A stretch of DNA of 64,000 nt, taken from contig OU612065.1 of the NCBI GenBank assembly GCA_914767715.1, positions 35,836,001-35,900,000 on the forward strand, in the 5' to 3' direction. The DNA is from Membranipora membranacea (lineage: Eukaryota; Bryozoa; Gymnolaemata; Cheilostomatida; Membraniporidae). The first letter of the stretch is position 1, and each line of letters begins with the position of its first letter. Shown here one piece after another: positions 49,550 through 62,792 of this stretch. The notes below the pieces were generated by a model. That model saw only the letters and a list, made by a program, of their open reading frames with translations. It was not told where the DNA came from and ran no database searches. A program made the translations under genes and the position numbers.

Positions 49550-52500
49550 TCAAGCTCTGGCAGCTGCCATCTGCCGAGTAGAGACAGCAGCAACTAAGGC
49601 AGCTCCAACTCCACTTCCATCGTGTGATAACCGCAGCTTGAACTGTTAAAAAGACAAACAAAAACGACATTACAAAGACTATCACTTCTTGTGTGATTTA
49701 TGTGATTTATATTTTCTCAAAGCTAATACACTCCTACACATTGAGGAATGAGAGACACATTATCAATGTTCCACGAAAATAAGAAGGCTGAGGAACATCA
49801 TCAGAAGGTGTGAAGGCCCCTGAGCTATTATTAACCTGGAGTGAAACATGTATAGGTATCCATGGAGTGAAAGGTGTGATCAATGGGACTGAACCATGCG
49901 GTGTGTCACATATAGTTGTATAATCTATCGAAACTACAGATAATGATTAATATACAGCTAGTCTATTTTAGATATTGGATTCCCTATGAATACACTGATT
50001 CATCAGCTTCTTGAGTTAACAGTCAGGTGCGTTTGTATCTGGTTTTGTTAATTTCAAATTTCAGATTCACGTCAGGCAAAATTATTATATTTATTATATT
50101 ACTTCAATTAGATCATTGCAACAGCAAACTGAGCTTTGAAGCTATAAGCACCACGAACAATTCTTGTTGTTGTTAGGTTTACAGTGAGATCAGACATTGA
50201 AGAAGACATCGCTGAGATCATGTCTGACTCTGTTCTGCCAGTTTGTGAAAATTATCACGATGCAGCGGATAATTTATTTCTGCCACAAGTCTCAATACTT
50301 GGTATTGTAGCTCTGATCGCTGTTATCAATAACATAGTAGCGTTGTATTTAATGGTGAGCCAGAGGTGTACACAGAGAAGAAGAACCACAGAATTCTGGA
50401 CTTTTATATATCTGTGTATAACGGATCTACTATTAGGCATGCTCACTCTTCTTACATGTCTGGACTCGTTTTATGGAAGACAGCATATATTAAGAAGCTC
50501 TCCTGGACTTTGTCTGTCTAGTATTATCATAGTTCACTGCTTAATAGGTGAGTTAACCAACGCAACTGTCAATAAGTAAGTAGCTTGTGTCATTTTTAGT
50601 TTGTTTCAATAGAAAGGTAATTTCAAATGCTTGGAATTACAGTAACAGAAATCGCAAAGAAGAGTAGTCTGGGAGCCTTTGAGATGTATTATCAGATGTT
50701 TGTAGTTTTTAGACAAAATCATTTTCATTCAAGCCAAATTCTGTTATTGAGTCGTGCAGCAGAATGTAATTCCTTGACTGTGTGCAGTTTTGAGTTAGTG
50801 CCCCAGTGAGATATACCTTGTATTTTTAGGTATATCAGAGTACACCCTTGTAACTGCTGGAGTGGTGAGGTGTATCATCATATTCAATGCCGGTAATCGC
50901 TACGCAATAATGATGGAAAATAACCAAGGGTTAACCATTCTATGTACGTATGTCACATTATGTATTCTCATCTTTATTTTCATCATGACCATATTATGTG
51001 GTTGAGAAATATAAGAAATGCCGACTTTTGAAATGTGCACTTTTTGGGTACATATAATAATACCGGAAATTTGCTATCGGAATCGAATCGGACCGAATTG
51101 GAAATTTAACTAATCGAGTATCAAAGAATACACACTCTCATGATAGGGCTAACCTGGTTGTTATCAACTTTGATACCACTTTAAAACCATGAACTGCGTG
51201 GAAAATGCATAAAATGATCCACTATAACACCTCAAAGTGGAGAGATTCCTGGCTAGGGATTTCATACATAATGATACGCAAGTAAATATCTAAACTGATC
51301 CACAGTTTAGTTATAGTTTGACAGCCTTCTTGATTACACACAAACTTCTCTAAAAGCGGGAAAGTTTAAGAATTGACTATCAGTGTGTCTGTGTCTCTGT
51401 GTTTGTGTGTAGACTTTGTTTTAATGAATATTATCAGGGTATAGAATAACAGGGTGCATTAAACGTGTTCCCCAAAGACACAAAGTTAATTTTGTCTACT
51501 TTATCGCAGCATCTGCAATCTTCACAATGGTTGTTGTGATAGCACCAGAAGCAATATCTGGCTTCACCACAGACGACCTCTGCGTCAGAGAGATATTCAC
51601 ATGTGACCACATCAGTACTAGGAATATTAACAGCCAGGGGATCCTCATCATGAGTACTTCACTGGTTGCCTTCATTATGATGGTAACCAGTCAGGCGGTG
51701 ATTATAAGAGTCATAAAGGGTTCTGAAAACTGGCGCACAGCTAATGGAGTTCAAAAGCGCGCTCAAACTCGAAGAAACACAGTCAAGGTATGTTACTTTT
51801 TCATTTTCACAACTCAAGTCATATGGCGAATCCTGTAGCAGACTTATTTTTACCTGATAGTTATTTTTAGTTGCCTGTACGTGATTTTGATAGGGGAAAG
51901 TTTCCCAAACCAGCTGTTTGACAAGAAGCGCCTGAATGTCCAAATCAGGTCGAAGGACATAAGGAATGAAAAAATCTATTTTTAGGCTAAACTTGGTCAC
52001 ACTTCACAATCATAGAAACCTTAGAAATCATAGCATGTTATACCTTAGCTCTCATAAACCTTTGTACTGGAAGAGTTCTGTGAATTTTGAAAATAAATCA
52101 CAGAGAAGCCTTTAGGTCTGTACTAGAGGTGGCTTGAGGTTACAGTTTAGATGTCATTGACCTGAGGAATAATTGAGAACCTGAATTACCAGTATTAACT
52201 TTCATTCTAATGATTTTAGCCGGTGCGGAGGACAATAGCTCTGGTTGCTGTGTTCATTATTGGATGGATACCGACTGGATTATACATGCTGGACCGAATA
52301 CTACCAAATGTTCAGATGTTTTCAGTTGATAGTGTGATGACACCAGCTCTATCACCCATATTCTTGAACCTTATAAGTGCAGTTAACCCGCTCTGTTACG
52401 TATTATTGACAAAGAAGTATTTAGAGAAGCTCAGAAATTGCTGTATGCGCTCTGGTGCAGTACGCACATTTCCATTGCATGAAAAGGTAATTCCAAATAG

Positions 52501-55500
52501 AGACAACTCCCAACAACTACACTGATGAAGCAGAGCAGCACTATATGATTCCAGGCTATCATGGAATTTCGGGACACCTGATACATTTAAATCTGCATGA
52601 CATGACTCAGGCAGAAGGACCAGACTTAGACACATTTATCCAAAAGATTTAATAGTTCAAAGTTAAAGTTATAGTTTAATTATGCTCTTTTATTGCCTCA
52701 GTCTTGATGGTGGGAGCATTTCATCAATGATTAGATGCCACAGTGGGTGCAAGAAGATTTTCATGACTGTTTTGATCATAATTCACTCCGCAATCAAATT
52801 CTGATTGCTTAATTGTTTAACGGAATATTGGAGCCACAGTCAATATCTCATGGCGTAATCTCATTCTATACTTTACAGCTATGATGCTCTGTTTGTTTTT
52901 TTATGAATTGTTCCTTTGTATGTTGAAGTCAGCTATGTTTCAAGTCTCATGGTGGTTGCAAGATATTTACTCTCATGCTAAATATTTGTTTTTGTCGCAT
53001 GCAATTAATGTTTGATCCGTATATCAATGGCATGAAACAGTGAAAACTGTATTTCAACGTGCAAAGTTTGTTTTACCATCTCATCATGAGATGTTTTTTA
53101 TAGTTGAGCCATGTACCTTGGTATGCCCAGACAATGGCGGATGCTGCTCTGTGCAATCCATGCGTGCTTCATTTGGTCCCCGTCTGATATCGCGACATTA
53201 ACATTTTATGTTTAATTTCAATCAACCGATTTATCATCAAGTATCTTGACTTACCTCTTGCTCAGGTAGAAGTTGTTGGGTCATTTCAGTCATGAGATTA
53301 TGGAACTTTGGGTGGTATCTGTAGAGTGAACCGTCCACAGCCACTGTTACTGATGTTCTACTCACTCTCTTCAGTAGTGCAGCGACACCTGAAGTATGAG
53401 ACATGTTGAGATTAATTTCCTAATGTAGCTCAAGTTTAATCCAATTGATTAAATGCCTGCATTCCAGTAGCTCCCTTCCACTGGTCACTCCGCAGGCAAA
53501 GGATCAAGAATTAACTACCAATCCATTGGGATTGTCTTGATAAATGCCCATGACAACAGATTGTACCTTTTTTACGCAAAAGTGAAGAGGGAGGCAATTC
53601 GTGAAAGGTATGAGTTTGGCAGCAATTAGATGGATGCGCTGCTCCCAAGATTAATAATTTGTTACTATTGTTCGCCATATGGCTGACAGGAATCAGAAAA
53701 CTCCATTGTGTCAGACCAAGGAGTTAGTTTAACTCCTTGGTCAGACATTGTACTGAACTTTGAAATTTAAAATGGGTGTTTTCAGTTGCTAATAAAATTA
53801 TATCAGACAATTTGAGTGGTAAAGAAAGTTGTGTTAGAAACAAATGGAGATGGAGACAACTTCGATAATTGTGTATTGGCATCATGAGGAATTGGGTTAC
53901 ACATTTTACTAGATATCTCAGCTAGTAGTTCATATATTGGAATAATAATTCCATATTTGGAATCCTCATACTTGTTTCCATATTATTTGATAGTCTCTAA
54001 CACATTTTATGGGACAAAAACCAAACATCCACCTAATGTCCACCTGGGAGGATACAATAGCCGCAAAATAGTAGTTAATTCTTGGTCCCTTTACCTGCGG
54101 CGTGACCAGTGGATCGGGAGCAGCTTGAATGCAGGCAAATGGACCAAGCTTGGTCTAGGCCTAATGCGCCAAAGCAGGATTATGACTATTCCGCTTTACA
54201 GAAGTGTCAATAAGGCAGTTACAACTGAAGTGTCAGACATATAGACTCAAGTTCATGTTAGACCGATGAACCTCAAGTTTTTGTCTCACAATATTAAAAC
54301 AATTTACGTGTAAAAGGTCAAAGTAATGCAAACCTTCATAGCTTATCAATAATCATTTACTAAAGGCTATAGTTACCTCTTTCCCTTCATCATTACTACT
54401 ATTACTGTCAGGGATGGATGGGTGGGGAGGGCCCATCCCCACCCATCCATCCCTGACACGACAGCCTGCCCAGGCTACCCTAGCTGAGTAATGATGAAGG
54501 GAAAGAAGTAACTATAGCCTTTAGTAAATGATTATTGATAAGCTATGAAGGTTTGCATTACTTTGACCTTTTACACGTAAATAGTTTTAATATTGTGAGA
54601 TAAAAACTTGAGGTTCCCTGACACAACAGCACCTGACACAACAGCACCTGACACAACAGCACCTGACACACACATCCCTGACACAACAGCCTGCCCAGGC
54701 TACAGCTAAGGAATGATTCAAATGAGTCCTATGTATACACAAATATGTCAAAATGGATATTGGTACTCAGAGTTGATAGAAACAACTAGCATACCATACT
54801 TGCCCTCTCAGAGTCATAATGTTCTCTGAGAATTTAAGATTGCTGAACTCAATCTCCCATTATTGTATAGTCTCAACTCAATTAATATCACAGATAGCTT
54901 ACCTGCAGCAGATAGATACGCAGCTCTCATTGAAACAACTTCACAGACTCTTCTCAGAATGAGGCAATCTGTGAGAGTGTAGTCAAAGATATCAAGCTCA
55001 TCAAGAATCTGTTTTACGTTAGTCAGATCGGCCCCCTCTTCTCTAAAATAAAAATAGAATGTAGTCAGTGTAAAGAGCAAACTTTGATTTATGACACAAC
55101 CAACATCTTATGTGAAAGAATTGTTTGAACAACATTTTTGAGAGTTGTCCCTTTATTTAAAGGAAGAGGTCAACTCCTAATAATTCTCAATGGAGATTAT
55201 GATATGTCTGAAACCAGGGAGTTTGGGGGGAGCTCATCCAAAACCCCCTGCTAAACCCAGGGGCGTATATTCTAAAAAAATTCACTAACTGACTTTTTAG
55301 AGATGAGCATAATGATCGGGTGCAGACCGATCCACAAACCATAGGCATGGCGGGGAGGGTGGTGGGAGGGGCGCTTAAGCGCCCCCTCCCACCACGGAAA
55401 TTTTTGCATATCGGTAGCAAAATAGTGCAAGCAGAGAGGTATTTCAATAGCTCACTGAGCTGTTGGGTACTTTCAGAAACAAATCAATAGCAGTAGAAGA

Positions 55501-58500
55501 TTACGGTAAACAAACAAGACAAGACGATTATATATATAGCCCAAACCCTGCTTAGTGTTCGTATGTATTGAATGGAAAGCAGAGTGGTACCGATTAGGGA
55601 AACTAATTATTCTGCGCTTTAAGCAGTCTCTTCTTGATAGAAAACTGTGAGTGTCCATGTACAAACTATGCTATGTGTTTATACATGTATATATAATATG
55701 AACAGACAAAAAATAGCTTTGATTTGAGATTCTACAAGAGTGACGAGCTTTGATTTGAGATTCTACAAGAGTGACAAGCTTTGATTTGAGATTCTACAAA
55801 ATCTGTTCAGGAATATGTATAGCAAAAATGTTCTAGCTTTAGATGTATCTATTCGCAATTATTAGATCTGCTACATGTATGTAATAAATTGCTAGTCAGA
55901 CATTCTGTATGAGATGTGATTTGAACGAGAGTTCACCCCTCATATTTTGGATTTAGTGTAGGTTCTGGAGTTAAGAAACTCTGTTACGATAGGATCCATC
56001 TCAATATTAACCTCTCTGTTCATACTGATTGATCACAGCAACAGAATTGAGCCTGCTAATAGCAAAGGAGCCTAGGCAGCGTGTCCCTGATTTATGTTCC
56101 TTTCAGTCAGGTTTAGCCTAAACCTGCTATCATTTGGAATTTCCCAGCTTAGTTATTTTCTCAATTTATTTACAAGTCCCATAGAAAACTGAACACTGAA
56201 TGTCTTCTTATCTTTCAGGGACCTTTTATTTTGATTTCTACTGAAAATACTTTTTCTTCACAGGGCCTTTGATTTAAATCATAGCATTAGACTTTGGTAT
56301 GTTACCCCAAACAGCACTTTGATGATGTGAAGATGATTGAGTGATCTGCCCTAAATGACAGCTGCTAGTTGTTTCTTCTCTTTGCGTGGGTGACAAGTGG
56401 TGACATGTGCCTATTAGGCAGCCTCTCAGGCTGAGTACAAAGAGTTTATTTAATGACAGGGGTTAGAATATAAGTCATATCAAAGACATTCTTTTACAGA
56501 ATAACAACCAATTATATCCTGGTATCGATTCGGTAACATCGTGGCAGAAAAACAAGAGCTAACAATTGGATAGAATTCAGTTCACTTCAAGTTATTTGTA
56601 TGAATGATTTCAAGAACATAGCACAAGAGTTACATAATATCGACCAAACATCCTATCTTTGCGCCGCCCTTCAGCACTCTTATCGAAGAACGACGTCATT
56701 CAGTACTTTTATTGGTCACCCAACCTAAAGATTTTGTCACCTAGAGCAAATACACTGCATTGCTTTCAGGAAATATTCAACAGAACTTCTGCTGAGTTGC
56801 TCAACGACCTCCTATGAATTTTCAGTTGGGAAATATGTGTCTAGCTCTATAAAACTAAGCTACTGTGCAGCCGTTATTTAACCACAAACATTTAGCACTA
56901 CAATATGTGGTTTTATCAGTTCATTGTCTGGTCATTTTCTGCTATGGTTGCTGACTAGGACAAGTTTGATCCAGTTTGCATGCGTGCTTGTTGCTCCATT
57001 CCACCAAAGATTATAAATACTCAGTCATTGATTCCACTGACCAGTGGAATGAGAGCAACTTGGTATAGTTGCTGACCTAAAATTTATGATACATTCTAAA
57101 ACACTGCACACTGCATAATTAATGCAAGTATTTGTGCATCAACAAGAGTGCCTGGGTACTTCTGATACTTGGAATGCAAAACAATTCGGGCGACATCGAT
57201 ACTTACGCTTCAATTTCGGACAGATACTTTGTAAAGAACATCATAGGAGTGCCCAGTTTCTCTGAGAGTTCTCCGTTGAACAGTAAGCCCTCTTGTATAA
57301 GTTTGATTATCACTTGTCGAGCCACTTCACCTAAATACATTCCTGAGATCATCTTCTCATAGCTAGAAACGAAAAACATGAGATGAACAATACATTACAA
57401 TCTGAGTAAGGGTCTTCATTATGTAAGTAAGTAAAATATAAGAGTAATCGTTTTGTTATCCTAATATCTACTATAAGTCTATCATCATGTCCCTGGCACG
57501 CAGCATGCACTCACGTTTACTCTGAAGACTTTGACCGTCCACAGGCCATGAAAAGTGGATCCAAAAGAGCATATGGATATAGGATTGTATAACAGGGGTT
57601 TCAGCAGATGTCATATTCAGAGTGTTTTACACTTACAATGAACTTGAAGTTAATTTAATCCCAATAACTGGAAGAAACTAAATCTAAAAATAGCGCTGAA
57701 AACCACAAAAAGATTTGGCAGGTCATTTTAAGGGGATTCAGTTCAAAGATGTCAGAAAACCTCAAAGTAGTTTCAGCAACATATTACTCACATTTGCTCT
57801 TTGGGATTTTTTGAGATCTGGTCGACGCCCTTGTCATACTCGGACACAATAAAATCGAGGCAGCCATTATTTCCAAAAGCTCCCCATTCAGTGTTAATCA
57901 CAACCTATAATAAATTGTAAAACAGCGGGCTATGCAGAAGATATTTATTTTCTCTGACTATGAACTATTTAAGAAGTCACCAAGAAATTTCATAATTAAA
58001 TACACAAACAAGCCAAGCATGTCACCATAATATTGTATATATTTCAGTCAGCGTTTATCCTCGTGGTTGATTATAATATTGAGTGATCCTGTGAGCTGTG
58101 CGAACAGCTTCATAAAAGAATTGGTATTCAAAATTTGGTCACTCAAATAACAGATGATCAGAAAAAGGAGCATTAAAACAATTAAACAGTGGGGCGTGAT
58201 GAAGGCATGATCGGATCATAGCCTGTCAATCCAAACTATGTAGATTAGGGAAGGCACCCCATTGACCCTCAAAACAAGATTGTCAAAATAACCAGATCAA
58301 GCCAGCATCAGCTGCTCAGCTGTTAACATAGCACTACAGATTCAGATTGGGTTAATTGGATGCAGCAAATGATGCAACATTGGCAAGCTGCCAAGATCAT
58401 ATCAAGCGGAGAAAACTTGGCAGTCAAGAGTTGAGTGTCACAGCGCTGAAGAAGAAATTATAAGCGGAGGCTAAACTGCAATGCGTTGTGGGCTCAAGAA

Positions 58501-61500
58501 CTATGTCTATTAAGACAATATTCTGGTCTGAATTTGTGAGAGGACACGGAAATTGCATTGTGGGAATCCTTTTTGCATGCCTCTATCATTTTAGCTTTAG
58601 GACTCAAAGGACTGTTGGCACATTGTGAACACAAAACTAAAAACAAATCTTTAGATCACAAGCTATAAGCGATTGAAATACTTACACTTTGACCGTTCTA
58701 CAAGTGAAAGTCAATTTATAAATGATTCTATAGGTATGTATGACTATGCTGGCCAGACAGGAAGAAAATATTTATCATTCAAGTGAAAAACAAATCTTAG
58801 CCTTCCAAAGAGTTTGAACAAAATGTCATCCAAGCTACAAAGTCCAATAATTGTCGGGCTGGGAAGAGGTCAACTAAAAGTGAATAGATCACCCACCTGT
58901 CTCATGGAGTCTTTATCTCCCTGCCATTTTGCAATTTTTGTGGTCTCCTCCATATAGCATGCATTAGTACCAGTACCTAGGGCAGAAAATAATTTGGAAT
59001 GAATATTTTGTGTAGTTCATAGGAACATTCAATGACAGTCAAACAGGAGTAAAGAATCATTTTATTTCTGTTACCTGGGTGGTATGAATCATTTAATGGG
59101 GACACCCCTCAGCTTTAATGTGTATCAATATTATGATGAAATTCTCACCAAGAATAAGGCCGATCTGACAGTCCTGGTCAGTGTGGGCACCTGCTAGCAG
59201 TGCTCCAACAGTGTCATTTATGACAGCCACACATTTCACTCTCAATTTCTGTAAAACATACATGTTTGTGTGAATTATGGGTCTAAAAGTCATAGGTGGT
59301 GAAATTATTGGCTCATCAAGTTCGACAGGTAGAATAGCATAGGATGTTGGTAGAACAACACCAGCATCCAGACTGGCAGTAGATTTGGGTTCTGAATTAC
59401 TGAACCAGTTATAATTGCAAAATTATGGTCAATAGAAACATTTACAAAAATAATACCTCCTAGAATGTGGTCAAGAATAATCACATTCACAGGTGGATGA
59501 TAGGTTGTAAAAACACCAGAGGAAATTGTCACGAAGAGAATATAGAATTGAGATACAAGACAACTGAAAATAACCTCCAAAGGGAAGACGTTATGACCGA
59601 AATCGGGAAAGATGGGCCTGAAATCAGGGCTGCAAGCGAAGGAACTTTTTTTTTGGTTAATTCTCATATTAAATTTAAAGACTCAACCTCAAAAGCAACT
59701 GCATTGATGTGTCTTCTTTTTCACTTTTCTAGGCTGGTAACCAATTAGATCCTATCTTTTTGTAGCTGGACCAATACTATCTCTCATTATAATAGATATT
59801 TCTTTTTTTAATTTGAGTCTAGTTAGGTATGCTCAAATATAAAATGATATTAGGTATTTATCAGAAATAGAGAGGAAGAAGAGGGATGGCTAAGGAGGCT
59901 CTGTGAATAGAACTTGGCCGCCCAATACTGTGGGTTTATTGAGGAGTCACGTTTCAAAGCGGTAAATGGTTTGGTCACATAACACAGTTATTGCAGCACT
60001 CAATCAAAATTTTTTTGACATGTCATGGAAAAACACACAATAATTGGAGCACAGCCAAATTATCTTTTGTAACCAAGTACTCTGCTCTTATTTGGAGTTT
60101 CTCTGTAATCATTGAGGGCAGAAAAATTAGGAAAACCTACACAAAAAGCAGGAAAGATGTATCAAAACTTGCGACATATAACAGGGCGACAAATTATTCC
60201 AAACTGACCTGACTTGCAATGGCCTCGTGTAAGAGTGTGACGATATCCTCTCCTTCTACACCAGAGCACTTAAAGCCTTTGGTCCATGTAACAAGTCGAG
60301 ATCTGCTCAGTCCTTCTTGACTACACGGGAACGAGAATGTGAACCCCATGGGCAGTGGCTCGTTTTCCAAACCATGCTCTTCTAAGAATTCTCTGATTCC
60401 TTTCGCGATGTGGTTAAACAGCTAAATAACAGGCACACAAAGATTTGTAATTTATAAAACGCAGCTTGTATGATATTAACACAGAGTAAGGATAAGCAGA
60501 GGGGACACTTCAATGATCGTCATAGTGCCTGCGGTTTTTATCCACTGGGGGAAATTCATCAATCTGGCCACCTGCCAATTTCAGGATATATATAAGTTAC
60601 AGTGGAGTTTTGTCATGCAGACATAGCCACCTTTGATAGGTCATAATTCATTCTGTATTTATCCTAAAGACTGATTTCTAACTTTTCTGAAATGTCCAAT
60701 CTTCGAGCTATACACCATATTATTGTCATTTTTCCTAGGATACATAGGCTATGAGTAATCCAGGTTTTTAAAATGAGTTTTATCATGTAGATTTACATAG
60801 GGCTTAGGTCAATGCACGGACATTTCCTAATTTTGATGACCAGCCGTCTATCAATTGTCACATGTAAATCTATATGACAAAACTCATTTCAAAAACCTGG
60901 ATTACTCTTAGCCTATGAATCCTAGCAAAAAATGACAATAATATGGTGTATAGCTTGAAGCTTGGACATTCCAGCAAAGTTGGAAATCAGTCTTTAGGAT
61001 AAATACAGAATGAATTATGGCCCATCAAAGGTAGGGATGTCTGAAAGAAAAACGCCATTATAACATATAGAGATAATGAGTTTTTGGCATCCAGCTGTGC
61101 ACAATTTTCCCCCAGTGGATAAAAACCGCAGGCACTATAACGATCATTGAAGTGTCCCCTCTGCTTATCCTTACTCTGTGATATTAATAACACATGTGGT
61201 CAGTAATCGTACATCGTTAATCATACATCACAATGTGAAGCCAGCAAGAGTATTCTTCTGCTTATTTTATTTATTTATTATTATAAACAAAATGTTACAA
61301 AATACAAACCTCACAAACAGTATTGATTGATATGTTACAAAGTTTATTTATTTTGATTTTTGAGAAGTTTGCAGCTTTATACTTTTGGTCGGAAAGCACC
61401 CACAACTTACCCCTTTCCCTGGCCCTAACATGATGTCCTCTGGTACAGCAAAGACATGGCTCTTCAGCTCCACCTTCCCACTCTCTAACTCTATCAATAG

Positions 61501-62398
61501 TACTCGGAAGTTTGTTCCTCCAAGATCTAAGGCTAAAAACTTTCCAACCTCTGCAAAATAAAAACAACAAGCTAGGTAACAATTCTTCCACTTTTTGTTT
61601 TTTGTCTCACATATTGCCATCACATTGGCTATGTTGCCAGCAGATATAAAACTTTATAACTGGTTGATGCGAGATTATCAGCACATCTGACAAACATAAA
61701 CAGCTGCTTGATTAGTTAAACGTTAAGTGAGACATAAACTGGGGTGAATATGTAGGTCTTGTCTAGCATTATTTGCAGAATAACGTTTGTTTTCATACTG
61801 ATGATAATGACCCTGTGAGATTGCCGCCACTCAAATATCCAGTTGCTAAAAAAGGTGAAAAAAAATTCTTCATCAAGTCAAAATGAGCAGAGGTTACAAA
61901 ATAACATACCACTGCCGTCTGGTAGAGTTCTCACATATGTGATGTACATCTTCACATCAGCTGAGATATCTGCCTTTTCACTTAGACCGTGGTCCATATT
62001 CTCCTCCATCATACTGACGATACGGTCATAGTCTGCCACACTGAGTCTCAGGGGCTTTAACCTCTCCTCAATCTACAAATGGAAAGTTCACCTTAGTCTT
62101 TTGGGCTTCACTAAATAAAGGAACACAAAACAACACAAAATATCCAGCTAACAACTTTTTATTTGAGGTATTTGACGTGAGATTATACGCTGATGATGAT
62201 ACGCAAGACAATCTGAATGTTTGAGCAAAAATATTTATTGCCTAGAAATATATGTACTGCCTAGAAAAATGAGATTAAATAGGAATCGCAGCTTGCATTT
62301 CAACAATAAAGTATTGCATATAAGATGCTGCTCAAATAAACTTTAATTAATTCACTCACTGTCTCCATCTGGTGATGTGATACAAGTAGATCTGACAT
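49550..62398 (-). CDS. HK: Hexokinase, 50-kDa type, complete
   Basis: Hexokinase phosphorylates glucose with ATP at the entry to glycolysis, in the cytosol. Eleven exons on the minus strand: 62398-62360, 62072-61910, 61550-61411, 60421-60209, 59248-59149, 58976-58897, 57904-57792, 57362-57207, 55042-54903, 53388-53255 and 49642-49550. Phases agree throughout and give 456 residues, the size of a single-lobe enzyme (yeast HK or glucokinase type, not the fused 100-kDa form). Visible motifs are phosphate-1 [12 protein letters not shown] (about 73-84), [10 protein letters not shown] and TWTKGF, catalytic INDTVGAL (Asp about 197), [45 protein letters not shown] and [15 protein letters not shown]. 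The N-terminus ([20 protein letters not shown]) lacks a clear hydrophobic mitochondrial-binding segment. The first intron is short; the last is 3.6 kb and contains a GPCR gene on the other strand. Confidence 0.96.
50220..52525 (+). CDS. Class A GPCR, prostanoid-receptor-like, nested in hexokinase intron
   Basis: Exons 50220-50547, 50830-50943, 51510-51787 and 52220-52525 (phases 1,1,0) give 341 residues with seven hydrophobic segments. The ATG at 50220 gives a short extracellular N-terminus of about 22 residues. Seen features: TM1 [15 protein letters not shown]; intracellular loop 1 and TM2 [20 protein letters not shown] with the conserved Asp; TM3 end [10 protein letters not shown]6 [14 protein letters not shown]7 [10 protein letters not shown] (NPxxY) followed by [11 protein letters not shown], a helix-8-like stretch with cysteines. 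The RRRTT before TM2 and an RC in place of DRY resemble prostanoid receptors (ERC), so that group is my best guess; the acidic residue of the motif is replaced by valine. The gene lies wholly inside the last hexokinase intron on the opposite strand. The ligand is unknown. Confidence 0.85.
54268..54616. repeat. Long foldback repeat 1 in hexokinase intron
   Basis: The left arm (about 54268-54396) and right arm (about 54488-54616) are nearly perfect reverse complements over about 128 bases. Between them sits a second perfect palindrome (54406-54458) with 23-base arms around GGGCCC. As RNA this would form one long hairpin with an inner hairpin. It lies in the intron between hexokinase exons at 54903 and 53388. 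Confidence 0.9.
54617..54690. repeat. 15-bp tandem repeat
   Basis: Units of CTGACACAACAGCAC, three complete, then a variant (CACACACATCC) and a last partial unit. It sits directly beside the foldback, and the phrase CCCTGACAC also occurs inside its centre, so the two probably arose together. Confidence 0.8.
55359..55396. repeat. Strong GC palindrome
   Basis: GTGGTGGGAGGGGCGCTT is followed at once by its reverse complement with one extra C. It lies in a hexokinase intron within AT-rich sequence and may be the core of a dispersed element that starts near 55205. Confidence 0.7.
55715..55802. repeat. 31-bp tandem repeat, 2.8 units
   Basis: The unit AGCTTTGATTTGAGATTCTA continues with CAAGAGTGACG. 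Starts are at 55715, 55746 and 55777, with nearly no divergence. Intron of hexokinase. Confidence 0.9.
60479..61181. repeat. Long foldback repeat 2 in hexokinase intron
   Basis: The left arm (about 60479-60797) and right arm (about 60860-61181) are reverse complements at roughly 85-90 percent identity with a loop of about 60 bases. Matching phrases include ACAGAGTAAGGATAAGCAGA at the left, with its complement at 61162-61181. The whole is about 700 bases and lies between the exons ending at 61411 and starting at 60421. The length, high identity and single location fit a foldback transposon or an inverted duplication. Confidence 0.9.
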
Positions 62399-62792
62399 TT
62401 TGTGAAATTTAGCAAAATGATTTTAGAAAAAATAAAAGTTTATTTAATTTTAAGGATTTAATGATTTTGTGCAGCTTCAATGGCCAATGAATACTTGGTC
62501 AAAGGACTAAGGCGGGCGTGTTAACAACTGCACAGATGATGAGGAGCCACCAAAGTAAGACCTCAATCTTCAATGGCCTGGGTTTTATTCACTGAATACA
62601 TGGTCTGTGATTGGTTTAATTTGTGAGAGACTATGCACATGTGCATCAATCCTCACGTGCATTGCATGTGTGAGAGTTGCACGTTCAATAAATTTGATTG
62701 GGTCTATCAACATGAGGGATCCAATGACATACAAGGTCATCATAAGGTCGTAATAATCTCAAGGTTAAAAGAAGGTGACCAAATTTGTAAGC
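62399..62792. promoter_or_regulatory. Divergent promoter between hexokinase and PUM3
   Basis: The two start codons face away from each other across 394 bases, so both 5' UTRs and promoters must share this segment unless an upstream non-coding exon exists. An E-box CACGTG lies at 62654-62659, with inverted CCAAT boxes (ATTGG) at 62610-62614 and 62697-62701. CCAAT boxes are common in bidirectional promoters, and CACGTG is the Myc/Max or USF/MITF-class site. No TATA box is obvious. Function of these sites is inferred from sequence only. Confidence 0.55.

Noticed and set aside
53706-53750. Inverted repeat around ACCAAGGAGTTA
   Set aside because: Only 12 paired bases with direct-repeat flanks; too short to stand out in this length of sequence.
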